NCBI GenBank assembly: GCA_021234155.1
Contig: JAJEKV010000075.1
Span: 4,354,230 to 4,418,229, forward strand
Origin: Isoetes taiwanensis
Lineage: Eukaryota > Streptophyta > Lycopodiopsida > Isoetales > Isoetaceae
Reading direction: 5' to 3'
DNA length: 64,000 bases
Shown here piece by piece: positions 25,346 through 38,159 of this stretch. Every line of letters begins with the position of its first letter. Positions within the stretch are counted from its first letter, which is position 1. The notes beneath the pieces are model-generated. The model had not been told where the DNA came from, ran no database searches, and saw nothing but the letters and a program-made list of their open reading frames with translations. The translations under genes and the position numbers were made by a program.

Positions 25346-27309
25346 TTTGTGGGTGGACTGAACTGTTGCATCGGAATTTATCTTGCTGCCCCTAGGGTTG
25401 GGGAGAATGGGCTGTCCTCTGCCGGATCACAAATAGGAGAGGACTTGAAGAAGGGGTTAGATTTGGCAGGGGAGATAACTGGGGACGGTTTAGAAAAGGT
25501 TTGAGCAAAATCCTGAGTGGGAATGGAGACAAGATTAAGCAGCGAGTTGGTTCCACATTTGATGTTCTTACGCTTAAAAATACCCTCACAGAGATTGATC
25601 TTGTGTGACCACAAGGTATTTTTTTTTTCTATTTTTTGTTCGCTTTGGTTTGGTATAATGCTATTGATTTCTTTCTTTCTCGAATCGAAAAATTGTTAGG
25701 AAGGAGTAATCCCCGCATTGAAGAGATTTGTGAAGAATCCTCCCCCGTGCCTCCGGGTCTTCTCATCAATCCTTCCTGAGTATATTAGTTTTAAAGCAAG
25801 TACTAGTATGCCGAATTTTGTTTGGTGCCTTATGATTTTGACCTCCTGGGCTCCTTTTAATCCCTCGATGGGTCATTTAGATTCAGATCAACAATTTCTC
25901 AAAGAAATGCAGGATTCCTCGTTTTTTAAGCCCACCTCGATCCGAATTGTCGATCGGGCCCGCGGGTTTCTGGTATAATCAAAATCAATACATGTACTAG
26001 AACGCGTGTGCTCCTACGATGCCCGCATTTGTAGACCGTGTGTGATTTGTAGATGTGTGGAGCTGATGTGTGTGGATACGTTGTGCCCATTGATATGCAT
26101 TTGTGAGTGTAGATGTAGATGACAATGGCGTGTGAGATGCATGCGTTTGGATAATTAAAAGAAAATATCAAATGGATAAAAGAAATAGAAATGACAAATT
26201 ATTGCTAACACAAATTATTGCTAACATGTGCACATAGCACAAAATTGTTTGCAAGGCTTTACTTCATTCTATTGTGTAAGATTTAAAATCTTATTTTCAG
26301 AAAAAAGGACATGCATAATTAGAGATTCCCCAACGTGGTGGTTTCATGTTTGCTCGCTAGCCCAAAAACTATGAATGGAGAACAGGTAAGATAAATGATT
26401 GGTAAGAAATTGAGTGCACCTTTTATGTCGCTAAAATATGAAAGACACAATTTAGGGAGCATGTTGGAGAAGGTTAAGCTTATTTGCAAGGTCGTTTAAT
26501 GTCCCTTGCCTTAAAAGGCTTCAACTTGCTCAAAGAAACAGTCTACGGAGCTTTGAATACTTTGTAACTTTTGAGTCTTTTGCTGCTTGAGGAAGATATA
26601 TTTCATGTTTAGTGTGGGATCGAGATAGTCATTTGGTAAACGGAGAATACCAACAAAATTCATCATTCTATCGCACTCTTACGCTTTGTAAGCCGTAAAT
26701 AATTTTTTTTCTTACTTTGTTCGCTGTAGATAAGCAAACAATGTGAAGTTTACATCCTCTGCAGTATGATGTTCCCTTCCTCCACACCAGACTTCAATTT
26801 CCTTCCTCTACAACATAAATGGAAGCCTGCACTTGCATAAATGAACCCATAGAATACTTTAAAACTAACTCGAACTAATCGCGTAACATGCATATACTCC
26901 TAGGCTATTAGAGCATTCCAACCATACATGCACCTTTCCGAAGTTGAATATATCGCACCATTTGCAACTAAATATGCATCTGCAGAACACTACAGCATAT
27001 GAATTGATGCTTATAATATAGAAACTCATGCAATCACTACAATCTACAACTACCTACTACCAATATCTAAGAAATCATAGAGTGGCATGCAATAGGAGAA
27101 AATTAAATCAGATGTTTGTCCAGTTATATCAAAAAACATTGTGCAATATTCTCGATCTAGTTTTCATAACATGACACTCACTAATATGTCCAAGTATGTA
27201 CAAACACAATATACAATAAGCAAAGCAAAAGCTATACACAAATATGCAAATTCAAATATTGAATTATCAGAAGTTCGAAGTTTTTGAAATACAATAGAAG
27301 GTAGATCAA
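25346..27309. other. Unassigned block inside the 14.4-kb insertion
   Basis: No recognised gene. The frames at 25378-25614 (minus) and 25718-25978 (plus) have mixed composition but no known domain. A GT-rich stretch lies near 26000-26110. Confidence 0.4.
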
Positions 27310-30300
27310 ATTGCTTGTACCCCGACCACCACTACCACCACACCCCTCGGCGGCGATGCATGCCACTAAATAGGGATCGTGCCTCAGCGTGGTATCCTGG
27401 AATTGCCGTGGCTTTCCATGGCAGAAGGGGGACAGTCTCAATTCCGTCGCCATGGACATGGACCTTATCTTCCTCATGGAAACATGGGAACAGGTCACAG
27501 GCTACCTGATTTGCCAGATACCACCAGCATACTCGCCTTCAATGAGTGCACCGAAAACGAGGACATGGAGGAATTATGTGTTATTACCGCACAGCCTTGG
27601 CCCAATCGGCCTCCCCCGCAAGGCGCATTGCGCACAACAGATAACTGTGGGTAATGAAGTGCGTAATCAAATGATGGCAGCCCTCTTTTGTGGCGGCTTG
27701 CTACTTCCCACATGCCGAGAGCAACTTTTACCACACGCACTTGATGTGGATGAAGCGTGAGCCCTATGTCGATCTATATGATGACATACGCCAGCATGCA
27801 TAATTGGGCAAGGTCATGTTGCTTGGAGATTTCAATGCACGCTATCGAGGCGCGCAGATCCCAAAATTTCGCGACTCTAGTCGAGGATGTGTTGCAAATG
27901 GACCCCGCAGAGATGGTTTGGCCAAGGGCCGATGACGCCGTGTGACACCTGTATGGCCTGGCAGATGTTTGTTGGGCAAAGATCTTTGACCTGGTCATTT
28001 GCAATGGCGGGCATTGGTCGCCCTCCACCGCTTCACTTGTAGTAGACAGAGAACCAAGGGGCGGCACTAGTGTGGTGGATTACGTGCTAGCGACGAGCAA
28101 TGCCTACACTTGATCACTGGCCTGTCGGACAGTGGCCGGACGAGGAAGTAGACTCCGACCATCAGCCCCTCTTCTTGCAGATAGATTGGCGTGCCAACCG
28201 AAAGCACCCATTGCCCCAACACCCCATGTACCACGGTTAAGGCCCGGACTATGATCATGCGGCGTTCTATGCGAGGATGCTTGAGCATGAGTCACCGGAG
28301 TGCCGCAACTCCCCACACTTCAACATCGCATCGCCCAAATTGAACCAGCCTCCCTCGAGGGTAGGGGACGATGCTTTGGGAGAGACCTCTTGACGATCCA
28401 CAGGGCTGCAACCACCTTCCCCGCGAATCACCGGTTCGGATGACTAATGCCGGGAGTCAAAACGATGGCTCCGCCAAGTCCGGGATCCCACCATTCGCCG
28501 CAGCCGCCCGTCAATACCGCCCTTCCTCAAGTCCAAGAAAGCCGTACCTTTAAGAGCACCAAAGAATGATGTTTGGTCTTCTAGACCGCCACCCTAGGGC
28601 CTTCTCGGAGAAAGGTCTTGAGTAAGCCCCGCATGTTTCACGTGAAATATTACCCTAACAATGGGTGAGATACTTGCAGCACTGTGATGACCCAATGGGA
28701 AGCCGGGCACCGCACCTCCCGCAGACAGGGCCTAGCAATCGGTCATTAAGGGGATGTCATAATGGGCCTGCAACGCCGCCAAACGGAAGGCGCCAGATTT
28801 GGATGGTATGCGCGGCAGAGCTTCTCAAGTGGGTCGGCCCACAATGGTGCCGGTTCTCACAAAGACTCTTCAACAGGCATTGCAAGAAGGTTTCCCCAGA
28901 CCGGACTACCGAGAGTTGTGCCCATATACAAAGCGGGGACCCCCACACCCCGGCCAACTATCGTACCATTATGGTCGGGCTTCGCCTTTGCCAGTTGCTT
29001 GTCGGGATTCTTGAGCCGATTGACACTTTGGGCGTAGGATGGAGAAGTGCGGGCTCGCCTGCTAGCGTGCTTCATGCGGCATTCTACTATTGACCATATC
29101 TTCACTCTGCGAACACTCATAGAGGATAGCCTAATCAACGCCGATCAGACTTGCTGTTTTGTCGATTTCGCAAAAGGCTTTTTGGACACGCTGCCTCTGA
29201 TAAGTTGTGGGACGATTGAGACAAACTAGGGACCCCGCGACTTGCAAAATGCTATATACGCACTATACGAGGCTTTGCTCCGGCTGTCTCACACCGCTCG
29301 GGGAGCCCGTTGTTAGTAGCATTGGGGGTTGCGCCGGCTGCCCTCTATCCCCGACAGCTCTTGGCTTACATTGACCGGCTAGAAGAATGGCTAATGAAAG
29401 GTGGGGAGGGGGAGGCGCCAGTTGATGCACCACATAATCCGCAACTCATATATGCCGATGATATTGACCTGCTCACATATACCCCTGAGGACATGCAACG
29501 CCACCGGATGCTTTGGACACTTTCTCGCCAATTCACCGACATGAGAGTTAACTTGGCTAAGACAAGGGTGCCGCTGGGTCCCATCATCCCTGCATCCACG
29601 CCTTCCCTCATTCACTTACCGGGGGTGTAGGAGGTGGCTCACCTTTATAAGTATTTGGGCATTGAGTTTTCTACTACCACACACCGGGATGCATCCATCG
29701 TTACGGGTCACCGCAGTCGGAAAGCCCTCAGATACAATGCAAAACAACAAATACAAGGCGTAGTCAGATGCATGGGGTCACCAGCACACTTGTTCGTGGC
29801 CTTGGTTGAACCGGTCCTCCTCTATGGGGCAGAAGTGGGGGCCAGTGATATCCCTCACCACTTGGAACGATCTAGAGCAGTACATGTAAGGCTTTCTTTG
29901 GCCCGCACCGGGAGAAATCCACGGTCCCATATCGATCTTGCTCCAAGAGACAAAGCCTTCCATTACGAGGGCTGGGCTACGAACGCCACATTATTTACTT
30001 CCGTAAGGTGGTGGCTATGGATGAAGCCCGGCTGCCCAACCTTGCTTTGGCAGTTGGCGATGGGCCCGCAAATGACTCAAAGCCTTCGGGGAAAGACAAG
30101 CAAGCCCGCTGGTTCTCGCTATGGAATGTGCAGCACACGATGTGGACCAAAGGCATACACCGGCGAACGCTACGCCTTGAAGCAAAGATTTGATGCTTGC
30201 TTCATGGCCAAGCTTTGGGATGCAGAGGCCCCGTCACATGTCAAGGTGGCTAATTATCGACAAGAAGGTTAATCCCATGCTCACGAGGGGCCCACACCAC

Positions 30301-30876
30301 TACTCACAAGCACCCATCTACCCATGAAAAGCGCAGGGTGATTGCTTTCCATTCGCGACAGTGCACACCACCTCCGATTGAGACAGAGGGAGATGGATTC
30401 GAGCCGCAGCGGAGGACAGAGTCCGTCGGCCGCCAACGTGCCATTGAGGATGAAAGTCACGCCCTCCGTGCCTGTCCGTGACGAGCATATCCGGCCTCGG
30501 ATGCTCTGGCGGTTAGTTGTGCCCCATCGCCTTGCATGAGCTAATGAGCACGGCCTCCTCAGAGGGCTTGTTGGGATCAGACCTCCTCCGGAGGTAATGG
30601 ATACGCTGGACTCGCTTATGCCCCTCGTCCGACATTAACCTCACCGCATTTGTGATTATGTATATAATCAGGCAAAGATGTCAAGATCCTTATTGCTACT
30701 AAGGTTTTTCCTCCAAACCCTTCGGGCGGGGTTTTTATCCTCGGTAGTAATACTGCTGCTCTCTTTGTACTTGGGTCCCATAGGCCGCTTGGTCTCCGTG
30801 GGACGATAAAATCATATTCTATTCTATTCTATTCTATTCTATTCTATTCTATTCTATTCTATTCTATTCTATTCTG
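27310..30876 (+). mobile_element. Degenerate LINE with (ATTCT)n tail (plus)
   Basis: A long non-LTR retrotransposon relic broken by many frameshifts. Endonuclease motifs come first: SWNCRG near 27.4 kb, METWE, LLGDFNAR near 27.82 kb and VVDYVLA near 28.08 kb. Reverse transcriptase follows: NYRTI near 28.95 kb, CCFVDFAKGF near 29.15 kb and the YADDIDLL catalytic box near 29.45 kb, then VNLAKTRV, LYKYLGIEF and VLLYGAEVG. The 3' UTR contains a 31-base hairpin (30773-30803) and ends in a pure ATTCT repeat (about 30812-30876). The GC content is higher than its surroundings. Confidence 0.88.
30812..30876 (+). repeat. (ATTCT)n LINE tail
   Basis: Thirteen or so perfect pentamer repeats directly after the LINE 3' hairpin. 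The position implies a tail made during target-primed reverse transcription rather than an independent microsatellite. Confidence 0.9.
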
Positions 30877-31077
30877 CAGGACAGGTTTTATGCTCCATTG
30901 TATGTACTAAGATTTATATGAAGATGTATACTAAAAAATAAATAAATAAAATACTTATGCATGTATATTTGATGTCAAATAAAGTCGCGAAAGAAAGTTG
31001 TAGATGAGCACGAACCTGGCAATGAATCAGACATTTCCATAGAGATTGTGTGTAGCAGTAGATGTAGAACTGGAACT

Positions 31078-31555
31078 CTAAAGATGGCATCTGATGGCAC
31101 TACCAATAAACGGACAGAGAAGAAGAAAACCTACAAACATTGAAGCCTTGAATATGGATTTGAATGGCCTCTTCCGCTTTTTATTTAACCGGATGTGCTT
31201 AGACCTGTCAAAATGTTGTTCTGCATCAAGCAATGCACAGATAGTGTTTTTACCATGTTGATAGGAAAACGTACCGGATTTAGAGATATGTAAGAATCAA
31301 CCGTTAGTTCTACGTGCTTGTCTTGGCACTGCCCGCTCTCTTTTATGTGCATTTTGATTCACGTCCAAACCTTTAAAGCTTGTGAACGGACATGGAAAAC
31401 CCCTTGGCTCTGTCAGCAACCCCATTTTCCCTGCCACCATAGCTGCTTTGATAGCCTCATGGACTACCATTTTGTTTGCATCAGAAAGTGGTAGAGCGTA
31501 ATCCGGGCCTCGGCCCCCACATTCTCCATCACCGGAGTGCAAGAAACCTTTAAAC
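31078..31555 (-). CDS. Unidentified gene fragment, two exons
   Basis: Not recognised. Exon 31555-31314 encodes FKGFLHSGDGECGGRGPDYA followed by a mixed-composition stretch with LSDANKMVVHEAIKAAM and GLLTEPRGFPCPF. It is joined through a GT...AG intron to 31220-31078, which encodes QQHFDRSKHIRLNKKRKRPF and SIFKASMF before a stop. The phase matches across the junction (one base plus two). The composition is protein-like and the second exon has a basic, possibly nuclear-localising cluster. A 40-bp partial copy of the exon start lies at 31578-31617, also followed by a GT. It could be a captured gene fragment carried by one of the surrounding elements, or the end of an unassembled host gene. Confidence 0.4.
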
Positions 31556-31617
31556 CTGGAATTTACAAATTATTACCTGCATCGCCGGAGTGCAAGAAAC
31601 CTTTAAGCCTGGAGAAA

Positions 31618-32557
31618 TTTTTTACCTGCATGTTAACATGCACAGAGCCAAAACTACGTAACCTTTGACAAAAATATGAAACCTTTGTGCATAGCAGAGG
31701 CTTAATTGGTCCATATCTATATCCTAGACAAATACCACACGCCGGGCAAAACAATCAGCAGATTGCTTGCCATCCTTGCCAAGATTAATCTACGATCTTG
31801 ATGTGTATTAAAGTTTTAAGATGGACAAACTAAAGGAATAATCTCTTCACCTGAAATAATTTGTTGGAAATCTTGATTTTTTGTGTTCTTTCTTGTACAA
31901 CATAGTCCTGTTTGAACCATACAAATCCTAGCACTCTGTGAAATGACATGTTAGAGCTGTGTATATGGTGAACTCTTCATCTCACAAACAACAACAAACT
32001 TTCCGTTTGGATTATGCCTCAGACTTTGCATATAGCCAATATACTTATCAGCAAAGGCAGGAAAAATTTCGAAAAAACAAAAATGTCCAAAAACAAAAAT
32101 GTCGGAAGAAACAGCGCATGCATCTGAAACAGGATTCACCTAGACATTTTTCCAGTAGCGTAATACTCCTTTGCCGAGCAAAAAAAAAAAAAAGGCAAAC
32201 CTGTGTGGCAAAATAGAAGGATATGAATAAAACGTACTTCTGTAAATAAGCGAAGACCTCTGAAACAAAAAAGCCGGAAAGAATAGAGGATACCTGTCAA
32301 AAAAATGAGCGCTGAAGCCCACAATCTGCATTCCATTTTGCATCAAGAGCAAAAGAATAGTAAACTGCATGCCTCCACCATTTTAAAGCCATACCTAGTA
32401 TGATGCTGATGCTCCTGCTAACAGAGCTCTGCTAACACAGCTGCTCTGGAGTAAGAAGATAAAAAATCATTAAAGAAGGAAATGAAAGAAGGGAAATGAA
32501 AGAGAGTTGTCCTGCTGATAACATCGAGCTCCTCCTCTTGAAGCTACGAATCTTAAA
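31618..32557. other. Unassigned stretch, no gene seen
   Basis: AT-rich sequence between the unidentified exons and the first 46-bp repeat. Further upstream exons of that fragment would be expected here on the minus strand, but none could be supported. Confidence 0.35.
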
Positions 32558-32603
32558 GAATAGATCCTAAGGCTGGGGCGGAATCTAATAAAAAAAAACA
32601 ATG
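32558..32603. repeat. 46-bp flanking direct repeat, left copy
   Basis: Starts GAATAGATCCTAAGG and ends AAACAATG. It is identical to 37629-37674 except for one base (G/C at the 23rd position). It flanks a 5.0-kb non-coding block. Confidence 0.92.
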
Positions 32604-35600
32604 TCAAGGTTCTATTGCGAAGCAATAGAACCGCCATTCTTTGGCAAGGGACGTCATCTGCTATTTTGAGCCCCTTTTTCCTTTATATACGTGTTTCTTC
32701 TGCTTCTTCCTCATCGGCATTCTCTTGAGCTAGTTTTCTGCTAGTTTTCTCCTTCTCTTCTAGCCTACTAGTTTCCCTTACTCCCTGCACCATGCTTTGG
32801 TACTCTATCTGGTTCTTTTGTGTGTGTTGTCTTTCTGGCTCGATATCCTGGAGCATCTAGTATACTGACGACATGGGAGGATCCATCCCATAGTTTTTGC
32901 CTTCATGCCGTTGATTCTCTGGAATTCCTTGTGCCCTTGTGCCTATACCTGGCTGGATTACTGGGCCGCAACCCTCTTATCGGTGGAGCTTGTTTGGGGT
33001 GCTGGGTCAGCTAGACACAGTTCTTTGGAGTCGTTGCAATCCAATCAGATAAGTTTTATTTAGGATGAGGCTTAAGTATCTTCTATTCTTCGTTGGTTAA
33101 ATTTGTTTTTTGTATTTGGGCTCTGGATTTTTCCATTCCGTGGATTCCGTTTGCATCAAGTTCCTTTTTCTTCTGCTCTCTTCCTTGATTTTATCTAAGT
33201 AGATCATCGCCTTTATCTTTAAAATGATTTGCTTCTGTTCCAATAAGGTCAACATTAAGACTTTGTTTGCTTTTTGACTCGGGTAGTATCTCTGTGCAAT
33301 CGTTGATCTGTCTAGAATGGATTTTTTGTTTCTGTGGGTTCGAAAACATAGATACTGCTTAACACGGTTTGTGCAGGTATCAATCAGCAGGATTCTCCTT
33401 GGCTCTTAAAATCCATTTATCAGCCGCAATTCCGACCTGCCATGCTTCGATTTGGGGCTGTGTTCGACCTCCTTTCCATCTGCGGCTTCCAGCATGTACC
33501 AAGCCTGTAACCGTGCTCCTCATCAATTTGCCGCTTCCGTACTTTTCGACTCCGCCACGTGTCGACCCTCCGAAAGGCAGCTCGGCTCAGTTAGTAGGCA
33601 GGCCGGCAGCTTCTGCTGTGATTCTTTGGTTTGGCTTTTGCTATAGTGGGTGAGCCACCCGCTTATCGGGTGCTCACCTTTTCAATCAATTCATCCAGTG
33701 GAATTAACAGTCACGACTTCCTTTAAGCTTCTCGTTTGGATTAGGTTCTTCCATGGTTTAATATGTCGTTCGAATTACTTGTGGCCGCGTGCATCAGGTG
33801 CGTTATTTTATTAAAGTGTCTTGAACTTGAAGCATTTTCATGGGTTTCATTTTGCCCTCTTTTATTTATCGCCATTTGGTAGAATACTAGGTCTAGCCTG
33901 GGGTTGTGGCTATGCACTTTCCATGCTAGTAAGCATCTTTATGCGGCACTTGTTCTAATTGTCTAGATACCCGAGGTGGGATGGTGCATTTAGATTCATG
34001 GGTTATTTGTGTCACACCTATTCTATGGTTGTATATTTTGTATCTTGCACTCGCCTATCCTTCGTATGATGATATGTGTACGTATTCTAGTTGGTTTTTG
34101 GAGGTTTGGATGCTTTTGACTGATTTTTTCCTTGTTTGTTACTATTTGGTTTGTTTTTAATACGCGTTGTTGTTTTTTAGAAATCCTTTATTAATATTCG
34201 TTTTGCACATTTGGTGTTCATACATGAACAAGGATAATAAATATGGCCCAGTAAGGAACCTTCATTTATTGAAATTATTCTAACTTCTTTTGTTTTGGAT
34301 CAAGGTTTGATTGCATGATATGCAATGATTTACACATTGTGACGATAATTACATTTCATGATTGCATGCATACTATCTTATAGTTGAGCATGGGTTCGTA
34401 AGTTTATTGGCACTTCATTTTCTTGTGTGCCCCTACAAGTCTTTTCAGGCTACTACCATTTCTAGGTCTGGTCACATCTGATATTGGTCCCTAGTGCTAT
34501 CTTTCAAGGTTTGCGGATTTCTGAATGGAGTGAGTCTTGCACTGTATCCCAATTTGTTCTATAGTACTCATTTTATCATGTGCATTTGTGGGTGCATTGG
34601 ACTCCTTATTTTGAGGTTATTTCATTTTGTTGCCATGATCTCTAGTTATTCACATTTTTATCATGGTTTGCAGACTATGTTAATAAGGGTTTTTTCCAGT
34701 TTTTGCGCTTAGGCCCATAAAACCTTTTGTCTGGTCTGGCTGTACTAGTCCTAGATTTTGCTCGTCCCCTTGTACTTTAATCATTTTTGCATTTTCTTGC
34801 CATCTTGGTTTGTCGCTTCTAGTCGTGCTTGCGCGGAATAATACTTTGTTTAAAGTTCATTATCTCCCTAGCTTTCATTTTTGGACGTTAAATCGCATTA
34901 TTGGCGCTTCGATTTTGAGTTCTTGAGCTTTTGCATCTTATGCATCATGTGTTTTTGGTACTGCATGATTTTTCTCATAGTTGGTTAAGGTGTGCGCTTG
35001 TATGTGTTGCCCATATCAATTGTCTTTTCACAGTGTCTCTATTATCTCCAGATTCCATTGGTATGGTCATCGGGCTTCTTTGGTTTCTTTTGCTCCTTAT
35101 TGTCCATCTATTCGATTGTGTCAATTTTTTGCTCCTACTCTATCTATTCGGTTGGTCTCGACTTCCCTGGTTTATGGTTTTGTTTGCGCGCTCCATTCGC
35201 TATATCCTCCTCATTTTCACATTAGCTCTGTTGATATCATTTCTCTATGCCGATTATCTTTGCTTTCAGTTCCTTTGGCTTGTTGTTCCCCTTAACATTG
35301 CTGATGTTATGACTCTTTAGGCTCACATTCATAGTAGCTCTGTTGATATCGCTTCTCGATTTTGTTGTGTTTGCAAGTTTCCTCCATTCTGTTCTTGGTT
35401 CCATTATGTCCTTTTTATGCATCTCATAGTTTTGGTTTTCCAGGGTTCTCATTCTACTCCTTCGTTGCTCTGTTGTCTTTGTCTTCTCTTATCCCCTTTT
35501 TTCATCTCTTATCTTCCTTCTTTTTTGCTCTGATTGCCTCTGTTGCTCTTTTGCTCTCAATAAGCCACCTCTTTCGGCACTCTAGACCCCCTTACTTGCC

Positions 35601-37628
35601 CCTTCTACTTCGTTTGCCCATTGTCGTATTATCCATTTGTCTCATTTTTTATCGATATTATCTCATTACTTCTTTTGTTCCATTTGATTTTGTGGATTAT
35701 CATCTTCTCTCTTCGGCTTCATTGGTTTCTTGAGTTCATCGTGTCTCCAACAGTCTCGAACAGGTATCTCTGTCGCCAACAGTCTCGAAGAATAGAATAG
35801 AAGAGGTATCTCCTTCCATTTGCTCCAGTATTTCTACCAGTTGCTCCATTATTCCATTTGGTCCCATCCTTTTGTTCTTCTCTGATCGTCCTATATTTTG
35901 GTTTTTAATCCTCCATCATGATATCATTTCTTTATTCGTATATTGTTTCTTTTAGTAACTTCCTTTTGGCTTGTTGTTCTATTTGAGTTTATTGATATCA
36001 TTCCTTCATTAGTTTCATCGTGTTTTCCCTTGGTTATTTTTCTTGCTCCTTTTTTAGTTGGGTTACTTGGAATTTTTTGGTATTTTTATTTGATGTAATT
36101 TTACGGGTGCAATAGTCATTTAAGATCCTTACTTGTTGATGTCATTATGTTCATGGATATGTCTGTTCCTTCTCCCATCTCTGACAACATTGTTCTATTG
36201 TGTCCTTCATTTTGTATTGCTTTTTCCATCTCTTACTGCTTTATCCTATTATGTCCTTCATTTTATTCATTTCAGGGTTCAGCTCTCATTATCCCCTTGT
36301 TTCTCCGTTATCTCATTGCTCCGTGTTTCCGTTGATTTCTTGTTTTCATCTTTTCCCTTTGGCTCTGTTTGGCTTCTTGGTTTCATCTTCGTTTTAGTCT
36401 GACTTCGGGAAGAAGTATCTCCATCCTTTTTTACTTTCATATTTCTTCCATCTGCTCCATTGTTTCCATTTTGCCTCACTCTTTGGTTGTCTCTGTTCCT
36501 CTAGTTTGCTCAGTCCTTCGGCTTTATTATTTTTGGTACATAGTGTGCTTTGTTCTTTTGCGCCTGTTACCACTGTTCATTACCTAAGTGTTCTCATTTA
36601 CTTCTTTTCCCTTGATATAGGTTTATTTCAGTTGCATTGATAATCTTTTTCTATGTCTTAGTTTGGTTGTAGCGTTTTCTTTACCCTTTGTCTTCTAGTA
36701 GTGCACCTTTTTTGCTCCGTCATGTTTTTCTTGTTTCTATTTACTCTGTCGCTCTTGTCTATTCTGCTCCGCTAATTCTCTTTTCATGTTCCCGATTTTG
36801 GTCCTTGATGTGTCGCAACTGCTTTTCATCAAACCAACTCTACTGCTATTGGTGTTGCTTCTGTTCCATGGGCTCTTCCTTGACCTCGATTGGTCTTTGC
36901 ATCCATTCGAGTCCTCTTATCCCATCCCGCGATGGTGTTTTCCGCGGATGGTTCCCGATTAATTAGCATACTTATTGGTTTACTCTTTCTCGGCATGTCA
37001 CTAGTATTTTATTTATTCATTCATGTTTTCTCTCGGTGTGGCTTTGTAGCCTCTGAGTCAATATTTATTATTCATGTTTTCTCTCGGCGTGGCGCTGTTG
37101 CCTCCGAGATCATATTTATTGTTTTTTCTCGGCGTGGCGTTGTAGCCTCCGAGGCAGCACTAATCGGTTGTTTTTTCCCGCGATGGTCATTCCGCGGACG
37201 GTTCCCGATTGGTCGGCTGTCGTTTCTTTCTCGGCGTGGCCCTGGAGCCTCCGAGTCTTCTTGCCTATGGCATCTAACTCATTGACGGATTATTTTTCTT
37301 TCAGCTATGATTCTGCAGGATTGTTTAAGACTTTGTGGTTGCCATAGTGCGTGGGGTCGTGCTTCAACTATTTGCTTGGGTTTCCTCAAAAACAGAAGAA
37401 GGCATAGTTCTTCTTCCCAATGAGGAGCAGTCACCGGGTCTTCTCACCTTTGCATCGACCAAGTGGCGTATTAAACCATTTTTTATGTTCTTCAGTTTCA
37501 TCATGCTCTCGATGATTGTCTAGTTTCAGAGCATTTAAAGTTCATATTTCCAAATTTATCTATCCCTAGTGAGGGATCCATTTGTACTCAATGTTTTACA
37601 AAGCTCAATGAGAACACCATAGGAGCCT
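32604..37628 (-). mobile_element. Large non-coding pyrimidine-rich element
   Basis: No coding frame with any domain; the plus strand is T/C-rich for kilobases. Its left end carries a palindrome with an 11-bp stem, GGTTCTATTGC (32608-32618) and its complement (32622-32632), followed by GCC and ATTCTTTGGCAAGGGAC (32636-32652). This matches the layout of the ends at 40574 and 47639 (palindrome, GCC, ATTCTGGGAAAGGAC), so I take it as the 3' end of a related element on the minus strand. The opposite ATIR was not found near 37.6 kb. Text near 37370-37440 resembles that at 48310-48370. It contains four CTCGG...CCGAG mini-hairpins at 37032-37255. Confidence 0.55.
37032..37255. repeat. Four CTCGG...CCGAG mini-hairpin repeats
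   Basis: Units of about 26 bases (CTCGGCGTGGCGTTGTAGCC then TCCGAG) occur at 37032-37057, 37083-37108, 37128-37153 and 37230-37255, each preceded by TTTTCT-like text. Every copy can pair CTCGG with CCGAG; the first has CTCGG/CTGAG. Confidence 0.85.
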
Positions 37629-37674
37629 GAATAGATCCTAAGGCTGGGGCCGAATCTAATAAAAAAAAACAATG
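37629..37674. repeat. 46-bp flanking direct repeat, right copy
   Basis: Near-identical partner of 32558-32603. A 46-bp duplication is too long for the usual target-site duplication of any plant element class. It may be a duplicated flank carried by the element or the trace of a repair event. Confidence 0.92.
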
Positions 37675-38159
37675 GAGGCTTTTAGGTTGAAGCTCCTCCT
37701 CGCAAAGATGACCAACAGATTTGGCGCCATAAGCACTTTGGCTCTGGCTAATCAGCCGTTTGCCCCACAGGTGTTTTACCAAACACGATTTCTTGGCATC
37801 ATTCTCCAACTTTTTGTAGTGAAAGAGCTAAAGATTTGCAAACCAAACCTGGTCGAAGATGAATAAGCAGTCCAGAGGGTACACTCACAGTGGCAGATCC
37901 ATCATCGCCCTTAAAACTTCCTGCTGAAGTCACGGAGGAAATTTAAGATTTGAGCTTCGTATTCAAAAGAAAAGAAAAATGTACCGCAAAGGCCAGAATT
38001 GAGCGGGCGGATGAAAATTTAAAAATTAGCATCCCGCAAGGGGGAAGGGAACGCCACATGCGTCTGCACTGCGGCATTCCAGACACAAAGTCCAAAGCTT
38101 TACCATTTTAAAAAAGAAGATATGGTCTGTTTTTTTTGTTTATAATACAATGGACTATA
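37675..38159. other. Unassigned stretch, no gene seen
   Basis: Sequence between the second 46-bp repeat and TIR element copy 2. The frames here lack recognisable domains. Confidence 0.4.

Noticed and set aside
28637-28652. TGTTTCACGTGAAATA resembles the bacterial parS site
   Set aside because: One mismatch from the consensus, but it lies in a degenerate LINE in plant DNA with no partition genes; chance palindrome.
33649-33679. GGTGAGCCACCCG / CGGGTGCTCACC inverted repeat as a transposon end
   Set aside because: Imperfect stem without flanking duplication; more likely another internal hairpin of the large non-coding element.
34494-37285. Many hydrophobic plus-strand frames of 60-130 codons
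   Set aside because: T/C-rich DNA yields Leu/Phe/Ser frames by composition; several frames overlap and none shows a domain or a consistent start.
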